DNA of 64,000 nucleotides from assembly GCF_900119735.1 (NCBI RefSeq), contig NZ_FPJW01000007.1:62001-126000 (forward strand), given 5' to 3'. The DNA comes from Marinospirillum alkaliphilum DSM 21637. Its GTDB lineage: Bacteria > Pseudomonadota > Gammaproteobacteria > Pseudomonadales > Halomonadaceae. Numbering within the stretch: the first letter of the stretch is position 1; each line of letters begins with the position of its first letter. The notes under the pieces were generated by a model. The model was not told the DNA's origin. It ran no database searches and saw only the letters and a list, made by a program, of their open reading frames with translations. Of the stretch, positions 7,991 to 16,838 are shown one piece after another. The position numbers and the translations under genes are program-made.

Positions 7991-8621
7991 AGAAGTCCAG
8001 CACCAATGGCGGGTTAAGTCCCGGATCGGCCCAGCGGCAGCTGCTGGCATTCACGGTGGTGTGTCGACCTGAACGGTCTGGGTAGATGCCGTAACCCTCA
8101 TGGATGTGGCCACAGACATGCAATCTGAGTTGCGGCAGCTGTTGCAGGCGCTGTTTTAAATCCTCACAACCGACATGTTCACCGGTGCTGGTCTGATCAG
8201 CCAGCCCATGGGGCGGGCCGTGAGTGATCAATAACTCCACATCATCAGGAATCCGCCGCCAGCGCTCAGCCAGGGGTTCACCACGTGACAACATGAAGGA
8301 AAAGTCAAAAAAACGCGGTGTCCAGGGGCTGCCCCAGACCCTTATGCCTTCCAGCTCACAAGCGGAATCCTGCAGATAGATCACTCCCTCGGGTATCAGC
8401 TGCAGCATCTGCTCCGGCAGGGCTTCAAAGCACCGATCATGGTTACCCGCAATCAGCAGTTTGTGGCGATGCGGCTGCCCGGCAAACCACTGCAAAAAAG
8501 CCGCCACATCCTCCAACTGCCAGCCGGAAGAAAAATCCCCGGCATGAATCAGGCAATCCCCTTCCGGCAACACCAGCTCTTCATGTCGTCCATGGGTATC
8601 ACTCACCAGTACCAATCGCAT
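7989..8621 (-). CDS. Calcineurin-like metallophosphoesterase
   Basis: A 210-residue metal-dependent phosphoesterase. Metal-binding motifs occur in family order: SDTHG (residues 7-11), HAGDF (near 27), GNHDR (near 59), THGPPHG and CGHIHEG. The ATG at 8621 is chosen because GAGGAAGG precedes it and the D-x-H motif then starts at residue 8; ten extra upstream codons lack support. The substrate is unknown; proteins of this kind (MPPED/UPF0046-like) hydrolyse phosphodiesters in vitro. It lies 51 bases downstream of the chemoreceptor gene and may be co-transcribed. Confidence 0.85.
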   Translation of the reverse strand: MRLVLVSDTHGRHEELVLPEGDCLIHAGDFSSGWQLEDVAAFLQWFAGQPHRHKLLIAGNHDRCFEALPEQMLQLIPEGVIYLQDSACELEGIRVWGSPWTPRFFDFSFMLSRGEPLAERWRRIPDDVELLITHGPPHGLADQTSTGEHVGCEDLKQRLQQLPQLRLHVCGHIHEGYGIYPDRSGRHTTVNASSCRWADPGLNPPLVLDF

Positions 8622-8672
8622 GCAACCTTCCTCAGCAACCTTCCTATGCACTCACTGCTTCCCTGCATGGCA

Positions 8673-10538
8673 TCATACCTTGAAGCTGTCGGTCAAGTTC
8701 CTTAAACCGGTCACTGCAGCACGCAGTTGCTCAGACCGGCGGCGCCCGGCCTCTGCCTGTTCGGCCAACTGGTCAGATGCAGTACGGATTTTTTCAGTAT
8801 TGCCGGAAATTTCCGAAGTCACTGCATTCTGCTCTTCCACAGCGCTGGCAATCTGAACCGCCATGTCACTGATGTGGGTGTTGGCCTGATCAATCATCTT
8901 CAAGCGCTCGGCAGCACGAACACTGTCTTCAACACTGCTGCCTGCCTGTTGATGGCAGGCCTGCATGCGCGCCACTGCTTCATCCGTTGATTTCTGCAGG
9001 GCATCAATCATCTGGCGAATTTCTTCCGTGGCACCCTGGGTGCGTTGTGACAAGGCCCGCACCTCGTCAGCCACCACCGCAAAACCGCGACCATGATCAC
9101 CGGCGCGAGCTGCTTCAATGGCTGCATTCAGTGCCAACAGGTTGGTTTGTTCTGCCACCCCCTGGATGGTGACCAGAATACCGGTGATCTGCTGCACCTG
9201 ATCATCCACCTGCTGCAGTGTCTGCATGCCCTGGGTCAACTGACCAGCCAGATCGGATACCCCCTGACGATTGGCTTCCACCAGCTTTAACCCTTCACGA
9301 GTGGAGGAGGCTGCATCTTGTGCCTGACTGGCGGTGCTTTCTGCATTACCGGCTATTTCTTCAGTGGCGACCGACATCTGGTGTGCGGCGCTGGCAAGCT
9401 GGGTGATTTCCATCTGCTGGCCTTCGAGTTGCTGCAGATTTTCTGCGGCGGCCCGACGTCCGGCTTCAGCGTCCTGATCCAGCTGGTGTGTCAGTTGGGT
9501 TACCTGCTGCATGATGTGCTGCAGGCGCTCCACAAAGCGGTTAAACGCCTGACTCATGCGCCCGAATTCATCATCCCGATCCGCTTCCAGACGACGGGTT
9601 AAATCAGCCTCACCTTCGGAAATCTGCTCCAGTGCCACTGCCAGCCGCTTGACCGGCTGAATCAACAGATTCACCAGCAGGAACAGCAAGCCACAACTGA
9701 TCAGAATGATCACCACCGAAAAAACCACCACACGCCAGGCCAGGGCCACCAGACCGGCTCGCGCCTCCGCTTCATCAACCAGCAGCAGAAACGTCCAGCC
9801 GGCCTCCGGCACACTGATGCTGGCTGCCATCCAGTCTCGCCCTTCGTAACGCACTTCCAACTGCTGCCCTTGTGCTGGCGGAGCCACGCCACCCAATAAC
9901 TCCGTGGCATTGCGGCTCAGATAAACCGCATCAGGATGGGCCAGTACCTGCTGCTGTCGATCCAGCATCCACACCTGTGAAGTCCAGCGCAGATCGGTTG
10001 CCAGCAGCTCCTGTACCACCGCCGTGATGGCCAGGTCACTGCCGATCACATCCCGGTCATTGGCTCGACGTGGCATGGCCATGGAAATCACCAGATCCCC
10101 GGTACCAGCATCCAGATAGGGAGGGGTCACCACCAGACCACGCCGCTCTCGCGCCTGTTGATACCAGGGTCTGACACGCGGATCAAAACCTGCTGGTAAG
10201 GAAACACTGGGGCGGGACTGAATCATTTCACCCTGTTCCGTGCCTACATACACCAGACCAAACCCTCCGGCTTCACGTGCCAGCGTCAGGGCTGTGGGCC
10301 ATTGTGACTGGTCATCAGGCAGGTGGGCAGCAAGGGATTCAATCAGGGCTGACTTGCCTTCCAGCCAGGCCGAGGCGCGACTGTGGATCAGGCGCAGGTT
10401 GTTGTTGATTTCACTGCGCAGCCCCTGGTTCAGTTCACTGCGCAGCAGGTGCCCCGCCAGCCCGCCGAGCAGCAATAACGCCAGCAATAACAGCGCTGCA
10501 ACGGAAAGCAGTAACTTGTTCTGAAAGGAGAGTTTCAT
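8673..10538 (-). CDS. Methyl-accepting chemotaxis protein with periplasmic dCache-type sensor
   Basis: A 621-residue transmembrane chemoreceptor. One membrane helix lies near residues 7-29, followed by a roughly 240-residue periplasmic region resembling a double-Cache ligand sensor ([19 protein letters not shown] is typical of Cache receptors for amino or organic acids), a second helix near residues 270-293, a HAMP domain, and a cytoplasmic coiled coil with the conserved tip [20 protein letters not shown] that binds CheA/CheW. The start at 10538 is preferred over 10568 because AGGAC precedes it and the signal anchor begins at once. The ligand cannot be named from sequence. Confidence 0.93.
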   Translation of the reverse strand: MKLSFQNKLLLSVAALLLLALLLLGGLAGHLLRSELNQGLRSEINNNLRLIHSRASAWLEGKSALIESLAAHLPDDQSQWPTALTLAREAGGFGLVYVGTEQGEMIQSRPSVSLPAGFDPRVRPWYQQARERRGLVVTPPYLDAGTGDLVISMAMPRRANDRDVIGSDLAITAVVQELLATDLRWTSQVWMLDRQQQVLAHPDAVYLSRNATELLGGVAPPAQGQQLEVRYEGRDWMAASISVPEAGWTFLLLVDEAEARAGLVALAWRVVVFSVVIILISCGLLFLLVNLLIQPVKRLAVALEQISEGEADLTRRLEADRDDEFGRMSQAFNRFVERLQHIMQQVTQLTHQLDQDAEAGRRAAAENLQQLEGQQMEITQLASAAHQMSVATEEIAGNAESTASQAQDAASSTREGLKLVEANRQGVSDLAGQLTQGMQTLQQVDDQVQQITGILVTIQGVAEQTNLLALNAAIEAARAGDHGRGFAVVADEVRALSQRTQGATEEIRQMIDALQKSTDEAVARMQACHQQAGSSVEDSVRAAERLKMIDQANTHISDMAVQIASAVEEQNAVTSEISGNTEKIRTASDQLAEQAEAGRRRSEQLRAAVTGLRNLTDSFKV

Positions 10539-10656
10539 TTTGTTTGTCCTGAAAGTAGTGCCTTCCATGACGTATCAAACAAACTTCTGTCCTGTTTCTT
10601 TAAAAGGAATAGTTCAAAAACCACAAAAGCACGAAGTATTTTTTGCCAGAAGCATT

Positions 10657-11541
10657 TCAGGCTGATGAAAGCGAAGTGGCCGCCTGCCGGATGACAGCCT
10701 GACGCAACAAGGCCAGCAGCGGACTTTCCGTCTGCCAGCAATGCCAGTACAAGGGAATATCCAGCCAGCGACCGGGTATCAGATCCACCAGCGCACCACT
10801 GGCCAGCAGGGCTTGCACCTGCAGCTCCGGCACCATGCCAAACCCCAGCCCGGCCCGGGCCATCTGCACAAAACCTTCAGAGGAAGGGCAAAGATGGATC
10901 TGCTGGGGTTCCTGCTCCAGACCCAGTTGCTCTTTCAGAAATCGATGTTGCAGACGGTCATCCCGGTTGAACACCAGACAGGGAATCTGATGCACCGCAT
11001 CCGGGATGAGGGCCGCCGAAGCCTGCCTTAATCCAGGGCTCAGCAAGGCGCGATAACGCATGCTGCCCAATGCTGCAACCTTGCCACCATTCACCGGCTG
11101 GGCGCTGCTGCACAGGCAAGCCATCACTTCGCCACGTTTCATGCGCCGCAACCCAACATCCTGATCTTCCACCACCAGTTCATACTGCACCTGGATACCA
11201 CTTTCAGACTCAACCTCAGCCAGGGCCGCAGGCAACCAGGTGGCCAGCGAGTCTGCATTGGTGGTTAAACGGATCACCTGCTGTGCAGAGGCTTCTGCAT
11301 CCAGCCCCAGACCGGCTTCAAGCTGGCGTACCTGTTGGAAGTGGTTGCACAGCCGTAATCCTAAAGCGGTTGGTTCCGGTGGTGTGCTGCGCAACAGAAC
11401 CGGCTGACCCAGTTGCTCTTCCAGCTGACGAATCCGCTGACTGATGGCCGATTGGGTTAAGTGCAACTGCCGGGCAGCACGCTCAAAACCACCCTGTTGG
11501 ACCACTGCCACCAGCGCCTGCAACAACCGATAGTCAATCAT
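10657..11541 (-). CDS. argP: LysR-family regulator ArgP
   Basis: A 294-residue LysR regulator: winged helix-turn-helix at residues 1-60 (LQALVAVVQQGGFERAARQL, then LTQSAISQRIRQLE) and a periplasmic-binding-like effector domain after. ArgP senses arginine/lysine and activates argO, which lies divergently here with the same arrangement as in other bacteria; the context makes the ArgP assignment stronger than homology alone. ATG 11541 is chosen over an upstream TTG. A T-N11-A palindrome lies in the intergenic gap at 11569-11583. Confidence 0.88.
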   Translation of the reverse strand: MIDYRLLQALVAVVQQGGFERAARQLHLTQSAISQRIRQLEEQLGQPVLLRSTPPEPTALGLRLCNHFQQVRQLEAGLGLDAEASAQQVIRLTTNADSLATWLPAALAEVESESGIQVQYELVVEDQDVGLRRMKRGEVMACLCSSAQPVNGGKVAALGSMRYRALLSPGLRQASAALIPDAVHQIPCLVFNRDDRLQHRFLKEQLGLEQEPQQIHLCPSSEGFVQMARAGLGFGMVPELQVQALLASGALVDLIPGRWLDIPLYWHCWQTESPLLALLRQAVIRQAATSLSSA

Positions 11542-11568
11542 TAGCAACTCTTATGAATCAGTAAATTT

Positions 11569-11583
11569 ATTCGTTAGACGAAT
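11569..11583. promoter_or_regulatory. LysR-type operator (ATTCGT-TAG-ACGAAT) between argP and argO
   Basis: A perfect 6-bp inverted repeat with a 3-bp centre gives the T-N11-A pattern that LysR proteins bind. It sits 28 bases upstream of the argP start and 72 bases upstream of the argO start, as expected for a site used for both autoregulation and argO activation. Confidence 0.6.
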
Positions 11584-11654
11584 AGATTAACCCACTGGAC
11601 AATCTTCAACCAGCCAATCGCTTGCACACTGCATTACCACTGAGGAGTTTCAGC

Positions 11655-12263
11655 ATGTCCCCCGTCATCACTGCCTTGCTCACCGGTTATCTGGTCACCA
11701 TCAGCCTGATAGTGGCAATTGGTGCACAGAACGCCTGGGTGATGGGTAAAAGCATGCGCGGTGAACATCCTGCGGTGATTGCAGCGGTTTGCATCACCCT
11801 GGACACCCTGTTGATTGCCCTTGGTGTATTCGGTCTGGCACAGGTTCAATCCTTACTGCCGGAACTGGTGCCGGTGCTGACCTGGCTGGGTGTGTTGTTA
11901 TTATTGTGGCTGGCCAGCCAGTCCTTGCTGCGTGCCTGGCAAGGGTCTGGTGGGCTGGTGGCCAGCAGCGGTCCTTCCGGTGCCAGCGCATTGCAGCTGG
12001 CCGGCCAGGCGGCTTTGATTTCGCTGATCAATCCTCATGTGTATCTGGATACACTGGTATTGATTGGCAGTGTGGGTGCCCAGCAGGCTGATCCCTTTGC
12101 TTTTGTGGTGGGTGCTGCAGCCGCTTCCGCCAGCTGGTTCACCTTGCTGACCCGTGGCTCACGCCATCTGGCGAGCTGGCTGAAATCACCCGCCCATTGG
12201 CGAGTGTTTGATCTGGTGATGGGGCTGTTGCTGGTTGTGATAGCACTGTCTTTAGTGCTCTGA
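11655..12263 (+). CDS. argO: Arginine/lysine exporter of the LysE/ArgO family
   Basis: A 202-residue inner-membrane protein with about six hydrophobic helices and the family motif VAIGAQNAWVMG near residues 20-31 plus LINPHVYLDTLVLIG near the middle. LysE/ArgO proteins export basic amino acids or toxic analogues such as canavanine. The start at 11655 is fixed by GAGGAG eight bases upstream. The gene is divergent from argP, its probable activator, and its 3' end is only 2 bases from the convergent Amt-GGDEF-EAL gene. Confidence 0.9.
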   Translation: MSPVITALLTGYLVTISLIVAIGAQNAWVMGKSMRGEHPAVIAAVCITLDTLLIALGVFGLAQVQSLLPELVPVLTWLGVLLLLWLASQSLLRAWQGSGGLVASSGPSGASALQLAGQAALISLINPHVYLDTLVLIGSVGAQQADPFAFVVGAAAASASWFTLLTRGSRHLASWLKSPAHWRVFDLVMGLLLVVIALSLVL

Positions 12264-12265
12264 CA

Positions 12266-15200
12266 TCAGCGCGGCATCACCCGAACATTGCCCAGTTGCT
12301 CCAGCGGTTGCGGCTGCCCCAGATAAAAACCCTGGGCAAAGTCCACATCCAGTTGCTGCAGCACCTCCAGGGTTGCTGCATTTTCAACAAACTCGGCAAT
12401 GGTTTTCAGCCCCATGATGTGACCGATGTTGTTGATGGATGCCACCATCGCCTGGTCAATGGGGTTATCGGCCAGCTCCCGGATGAAAATGCCGTCAATT
12501 TTCAAATAGTCCACCGGCAGCTGTTTCAGATAGCCAAAAGAAGACAGACCACTGCCGAAGTCATCCAGCGCAAAACGACAGCCGAGTTTTTTTAATTCGG
12601 TAATAAAATCCCGCGCCAGCATCAGATCAGCCATGGCGGTGGTTTCAGTGATTTCAAAGCAGATGTAATGGGCGGGCACCCGATGCCGCTCAATCTGCTC
12701 ACGAATGACCTGCAGGCAATGGGGATCACCGATGGAGGCACCGGACAGGTTGATGGCACACAACAGCGGTCGATTGCTGGAGCGCAACTGATCGCCCATC
12801 CAGGCCAGGGTATTACGAATCACCCAGGCGTCAATTTGTGGCATCAGGTTAAAGCGCTCTGCCGAGGGTATGAAGGCACCCGGTGGCACCACCTGCCCCT
12901 GTGGGTCTTGCAAGCGCAACAGGATTTCGTAGTGGGGCAACAGTGGTTCTGTCGTATTTAATGGCAACACTGGCTGACAATAAAGGCGAAACAGATCCTG
13001 ATCCAGGGCTTGCTGGATGCGATTCACCCATTGCACCTGCTGGGTCTGCTGTTGTACTTCACTGCTATCCGGGGTGTACAGGTGCACCCGGTTGCGCCCC
13101 AGATTTTTAGCCGCATAACAGGCTGTGTCTGCCCAGGTCAGCACTTCATCCAGATCACCACAGGGTGACTGCAAGGGCACCAGCCCGATACTGACTCCGA
13201 CACTGAACACTCGCCCTTCCCAGCTGAAGCGGAAATCACACACCACCTGACGCAGTTTCTCGGCTATATCCTGGCCGCGCTGCAGTGGGCAATGACTCAG
13301 CAGCACACCAAACTCATCGCCCCCCAGCCGAGCCAGCGTATCGCTCTGGCGCAGCAGTGGTTTCAGCGTGTCCGCCAGTTGCCGCAACAACAGATCACCG
13401 GCGCGGTGACCACAGGTGTCGTTCACAATCTTGAACTGATCCAGATCCATGTAACACAGGATGTGCTCACTCTGGTTTTGACCAACATCCTGAATCATCG
13501 CCTGTAACCGATGCTCAAATTCACGGCGATTGACCAGACCCGTCAAGGTGTCATGGATCGCCTGAAAACTCAGTTGCTGCTGCAGATGGTTGCTGTGGGT
13601 AACATCCTGCAGCACCAGCACCCAACCGATTGGATGCCCCTGATGGTCATGCAAGGGAGCAGGAGTCACTTCCACATCCGCACGTGCGCCTTTACTGGAT
13701 AGCAACTGCAAACACTGTTTGCGACGACTCTGACACAGTGACTCCAGATTCAGCGGCTCTTGATCGCCTCCCTGCAGTGACAACACCTGCTGCAGGGGCT
13801 TGCCATAAGCCTGGCGTGATGGCCATCCGGTCAACTGGGCTGCCACCGGGTTCAGGTAGATGGTTTGAAACAGCGCATCACAGGTGATGACGCCTTCGGT
13901 AATGGCCTCCAGTGTCACCTGAGCCAGCTCAGAATGGCGATGTAACTGTGCCTCCATGCGCTTGCGTTCACTGATATCACGAATCACAGCGCTGTATTGC
14001 ACCCCGCCTTCGGTCGGGCTGGCGGCAGTGGTGATTTCAACATAAAAAGCTGAACCATCTTGCCTGCGCACCACCAACTCATGAGGCCCTTCGCTGGCAC
14101 CGGCAGCCAGTGCCGGGAACAGCTGGTCCGGCTGAATGCGCGGGTAAAGATGCTGGCAATCCTGATGCAACAACATACGGGTCGGCTGACCAACCAGCTC
14201 ATGCCGGGCTTTACCGAACAGATGTTCTGCCCCGGGATTGATACTGGTGATGATGCCCTGCCCGGTGAAGGTGATCACCCCGTCACGGATATCCCGCACA
14301 ATCAGACGGGTACGACTCACCATGCGATTAAGCTTGTCCATCACCCGGTTGTACTGGGCGGCAATCTGACCCACTTCGGTAAAAGGCTCCACCGGCACCC
14401 GCTGCTGCAGGTCCTCACTTTTTTCCTGCCTGGCCATGGCCATCAGCAGTTCATTCAGCTCGGTACGCGCCCCGTGTTCAGACACATTCAGGCCTTCCTG
14501 TTCACCGGTTGCACTGACGCGCAAAGGAATCCAGCGGCGCAGCACCAGCAGAAACACCAGCGCCAGGGTGAAAGAGTAAAGGCCGATGGCCAGCACACCC
14601 AGTAACTGCACTTGCAACTGGGCAAACCACCCCAGCCCCGTATCCAGTTGTTCGGCCCGGCCAAACAAGGCTACGGCCAGTGTTCCCCAGATGCCTGCCG
14701 CCAGATGCACCGGCACCGCAGAAATGGCGTCGTCCAGTCGCCAGCGTAATAACAATCGCTCTGCCAGCAGCATACAAAGGCTGCCAATCACACCAATCAA
14801 TAAAGCCGCAGGCGTTGAAACGGCATGTGCAGAAGCCGTGACTGCCACCAGTCCTGCCAGGGTGCCGTTAATGGTCAAGGGGGTAACACGCTGCCCTTCC
14901 TGCCATCGCTGACTCACCAGCAACGCCACGATGCCACCGGCAGCACCGGCCAGCAGGGTGTTGATGATGATACCGGGGACGGCAGCAGTGAAGGCCAGGG
15001 TGCTGCCACCATTAAAACCCAGCCAACCAAAGATGAAGAACAGCATCCCCAGCATCGCCAACGGCAGATTGCTGCCTGGAATCTCCTGCACGCGACCTTC
15101 GGCATCAAAACGCCCTTGCCTGGGACCAATCACCAGCACCGCAGCCAGGGCCACCCAACCACCCACACTGTGCACCACGGTACTGCCCGCAAAATCCACA

Positions 15201-15667
15201 AACCCCAGGCGCTCCAACCAGCCTTCATGGCCATTGAATGCGCTGCTCCAGGCCCAGTGCCCAACCACTGGGTAGACCAGCACCGTAATTAATACGGTTA
15301 ACATCACGTAGGTGAAAAAACGGCTGCGCTCAGCAATGGCACCTGAAACAATGGTTGCCGCCGTGGCACAGAAGGTCAGTTGAAAAAAGAAAAACCCGGC
15401 TTCATGCCAACCCAGCTGACTGAAGTCGGCCGCAATCCAGCGTGCTTCCGGCCACCAGCCGGAAGGATTACCAAACATCAAAGCAAAACCAACCAGCCAG
15501 TAGAGCACCACAACCACCAGCAGATCGAAGGCATTTTTCAAGGCAACATTGATGGCGTTCTTGCTACGAGTCAGCCCCGACTCCAGACACAAAAACCCAC
15601 CCTGCATCAGCAAAACCAGTATCGCCGCCAACAACAACCACAGCGCATCAATTGCTTCCTTTTCCAT
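12266..15667 (-). CDS. Ammonium channel (Amt) fused to PAS-PAS-GGDEF-EAL, predicted ammonium-sensing c-di-GMP enzyme
   Basis: A 1133-residue fusion. Residues 1 to about 390 form an 11-helix Amt/Rh channel: ESGLTRSKN near residue 28, DFAGSTVVHSVGGW with the first pore histidine near residue 170, and AVPVHLAAGIWG with the second pore histidine near residue 320. Then come a linker, two PAS domains (about 455-560 and 575-690), a GGDEF domain with intact LARLGGDEFG near residue 780, and an EAL domain in which EAL reads EIL near residue 914 but the catalytic FEITET, DDFGSG and LKID motifs remain. Amt-kinase fusions that sense ammonium are known (Kuenenia Amt5), so ammonium-controlled c-di-GMP turnover is the likely role. 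GGGAG precedes the ATG. A sigma-54 element lies upstream at 15753. Confidence 0.93.
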   Translation of the reverse strand: MEKEAIDALWLLLAAILVLLMQGGFLCLESGLTRSKNAINVALKNAFDLLVVVVLYWLVGFALMFGNPSGWWPEARWIAADFSQLGWHEAGFFFFQLTFCATAATIVSGAIAERSRFFTYVMLTVLITVLVYPVVGHWAWSSAFNGHEGWLERLGFVDFAGSTVVHSVGGWVALAAVLVIGPRQGRFDAEGRVQEIPGSNLPLAMLGMLFFIFGWLGFNGGSTLAFTAAVPGIIINTLLAGAAGGIVALLVSQRWQEGQRVTPLTINGTLAGLVAVTASAHAVSTPAALLIGVIGSLCMLLAERLLLRWRLDDAISAVPVHLAAGIWGTLAVALFGRAEQLDTGLGWFAQLQVQLLGVLAIGLYSFTLALVFLLVLRRWIPLRVSATGEQEGLNVSEHGARTELNELLMAMARQEKSEDLQQRVPVEPFTEVGQIAAQYNRVMDKLNRMVSRTRLIVRDIRDGVITFTGQGIITSINPGAEHLFGKARHELVGQPTRMLLHQDCQHLYPRIQPDQLFPALAAGASEGPHELVVRRQDGSAFYVEITTAASPTEGGVQYSAVIRDISERKRMEAQLHRHSELAQVTLEAITEGVITCDALFQTIYLNPVAAQLTGWPSRQAYGKPLQQVLSLQGGDQEPLNLESLCQSRRKQCLQLLSSKGARADVEVTPAPLHDHQGHPIGWVLVLQDVTHSNHLQQQLSFQAIHDTLTGLVNRREFEHRLQAMIQDVGQNQSEHILCYMDLDQFKIVNDTCGHRAGDLLLRQLADTLKPLLRQSDTLARLGGDEFGVLLSHCPLQRGQDIAEKLRQVVCDFRFSWEGRVFSVGVSIGLVPLQSPCGDLDEVLTWADTACYAAKNLGRNRVHLYTPDSSEVQQQTQQVQWVNRIQQALDQDLFRLYCQPVLPLNTTEPLLPHYEILLRLQDPQGQVVPPGAFIPSAERFNLMPQIDAWVIRNTLAWMGDQLRSSNRPLLCAINLSGASIGDPHCLQVIREQIERHRVPAHYICFEITETTAMADLMLARDFITELKKLGCRFALDDFGSGLSSFGYLKQLPVDYLKIDGIFIRELADNPIDQAMVASINNIGHIMGLKTIAEFVENAATLEVLQQLDVDFAQGFYLGQPQPLEQLGNVRVMPR

Positions 15668-15752
15668 TCTGTTACGCTCCCGTTGCCACTGCCTGGTTCA
15701 TATCACAGACCTGCAACACTGACTCACAACAACCAGAATTCATGTCCTTTGA

Positions 15753-15768
15753 AGCAATCTTTATGCCA
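15753..15768 (-). promoter_or_regulatory. Sigma-54 (RpoN) -24/-12 promoter candidate for the Amt-GGDEF-EAL gene
   Basis: Read on the minus strand, TGGCATAAAGATTGCT matches TGGCACG-N4-TTGCW at 10 of 12 positions with the obligatory GG-N10-GC. The predicted start is about 75 bases upstream of the ATG at 15667. Ammonium channel genes are classically NtrC/sigma-54 controlled, which supports the call. The palindrome at 15784-15797 is upstream of it but is not a clear NtrC box. Confidence 0.55.
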
Positions 15769-16051
15769 TACATGATTTTATATACTGCACATGCAGTGAA
15801 GCAACGAATCAAAAATATGGAGCAACAGTCATATTAAGATAAACAAATGAACAGCTTGCATTAAATCAGAATAAGATCACCATCCACCTTACAAAAGGTT
15901 CATCCACCACCATCCTCTGCAACCACCGAATAACCACAAGATGAAAGGGTTTAATTCAGGTGCATACCGCTCATCACGCACCACAAATGAACATTCGGTC
16001 AGAAAAAATTAATGAAAAATCATAAAAAAGTAATATCCGCCAGACCAACAT

Positions 16052-16079
16052 ATTAAAGGCATTGATAAAAGCCTTTAAT
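16052..16079 (+). promoter_or_regulatory. Leader hairpin upstream of the HATPase gene
   Basis: ATTAAAGGC at 16052-16060 pairs exactly with GCCTTTAAT at 16071-16079 around a 10-base loop. It ends 66 bases before the start codon at 16146. With no following T-run it is not an obvious terminator; it may be an operator or an RNA element. Confidence 0.35.
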
Positions 16080-16145
16080 TGAATTATAAACTCCACTTTG
16101 CTTTAAGAAGCCTTGGATCAACACGGAAGATTAAAGGACCTATCC

Positions 16146-16682
16146 ATGAATGCGGTGTTCAGCCCCATTGCAACCAATAAGGCGCTCTCACCCTGCGGCG
16201 CAGGCAGTCTGCTGCGTGTCTGCTCAGGTCAATCCCTGACACAGCAGCAAATCCACCATCATTTTGCTGACACCCTGCAGCAACAAGGCTTCCCACTGCC
16301 CATCTGCCAGAAAGTCTTTACCCTGGCCTCAGAAATGATCAACAACGCCATTGATCATGGTTTACTGGAGTTACCTTCTTCACTCAAGGATCAGGAAGAC
16401 GGTTTTTCTCGCTTTTACCACCTGCGGCAGCAACGCCTGCAACAGCTGGAGCAACACCGTCAGATCACCACCAGTCTGTGCTGGACAGCTCCGCACATGC
16501 CCGGATTTCTGCAATTGCAGGTCAGTCACAATGGCCGTGGCTGGCACGCATACAACAATACCGCTGCAACCAACAACAACTTACAGGCCAGTGGTCGTGG
16601 GCTATTACTGATCAAAGCCCTGTCCAGTCACTTTGAAAGCCTTGAAGGTGGACGGCTGACACGTATCCGACTGGACTATTGA
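16146..16682 (+). CDS. HATPase_c (RsbW-like) ATP-binding protein
   Basis: A 178-residue GHKL ATPase. The N box is EMINNAIDHG near residues 63-72, a G1-like box with NGRGW near residue 128, and a G2-like box ASGRGLLLIKAL near residue 155, the pattern of RsbW/SpoIIAB-type serine kinases and of response-regulator-associated anti-sigma proteins. No receiver, phosphatase or STAS partner is next to it, so its target is unknown. ATG 16146 is preferred to an upstream TTG because AAAGGA precedes it. A 30-residue glutamine-rich insertion (QQRLQQLEQHRQ) lies between the N and G1 boxes. Confidence 0.75.
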   Translation: MNAVFSPIATNKALSPCGAGSLLRVCSGQSLTQQQIHHHFADTLQQQGFPLPICQKVFTLASEMINNAIDHGLLELPSSLKDQEDGFSRFYHLRQQRLQQLEQHRQITTSLCWTAPHMPGFLQLQVSHNGRGWHAYNNTAATNNNLQASGRGLLLIKALSSHFESLEGGRLTRIRLDY

Positions 16683-16770
16683 TCTGAGGTATCTGATCCG
16701 AAGCACCTGATCTGACGCATTTGATTCCGGGCTTCTGAAGCAACTCCTCCCTGTGTGGCTTTTTTATCCC

Positions 16771-16799
16771 TTGGGCTGATCGGCCTGATCCGCTAAGAT
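16771..16799 (+). promoter_or_regulatory. Sigma-70 promoter of rapA
   Basis: TTGGGC at 16771-16776 and TAAGAT at 16794-16799 are spaced by 17 bases and followed by GCGCCC, a GC-rich discriminator like those seen before tkt and epd. The start codon is 40 bases downstream of the -10 box. Confidence 0.6.
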
Positions 16800-16838
16800 A
16801 GCGCCCTTTTTCCCCGCAAGCCCCGCTGGAGTGTATTG

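Larger units (their letters stand above)
15668..16145. other. AT-rich intergenic region (478 bases), divergent promoters
   Basis: No credible gene is seen. The stretch is clearly richer in A and T than the neighbours. It holds a sigma-54 type element facing the Amt fusion (15753-15768), a perfect ACTGCA-CA-TGCAGT palindrome (15784-15797), and a 9-bp hairpin (16052-16079) in the leader of the rightward gene. The middle (about 15830-16020) shows only A-rich sequence with no recognisable element. Confidence 0.7.
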
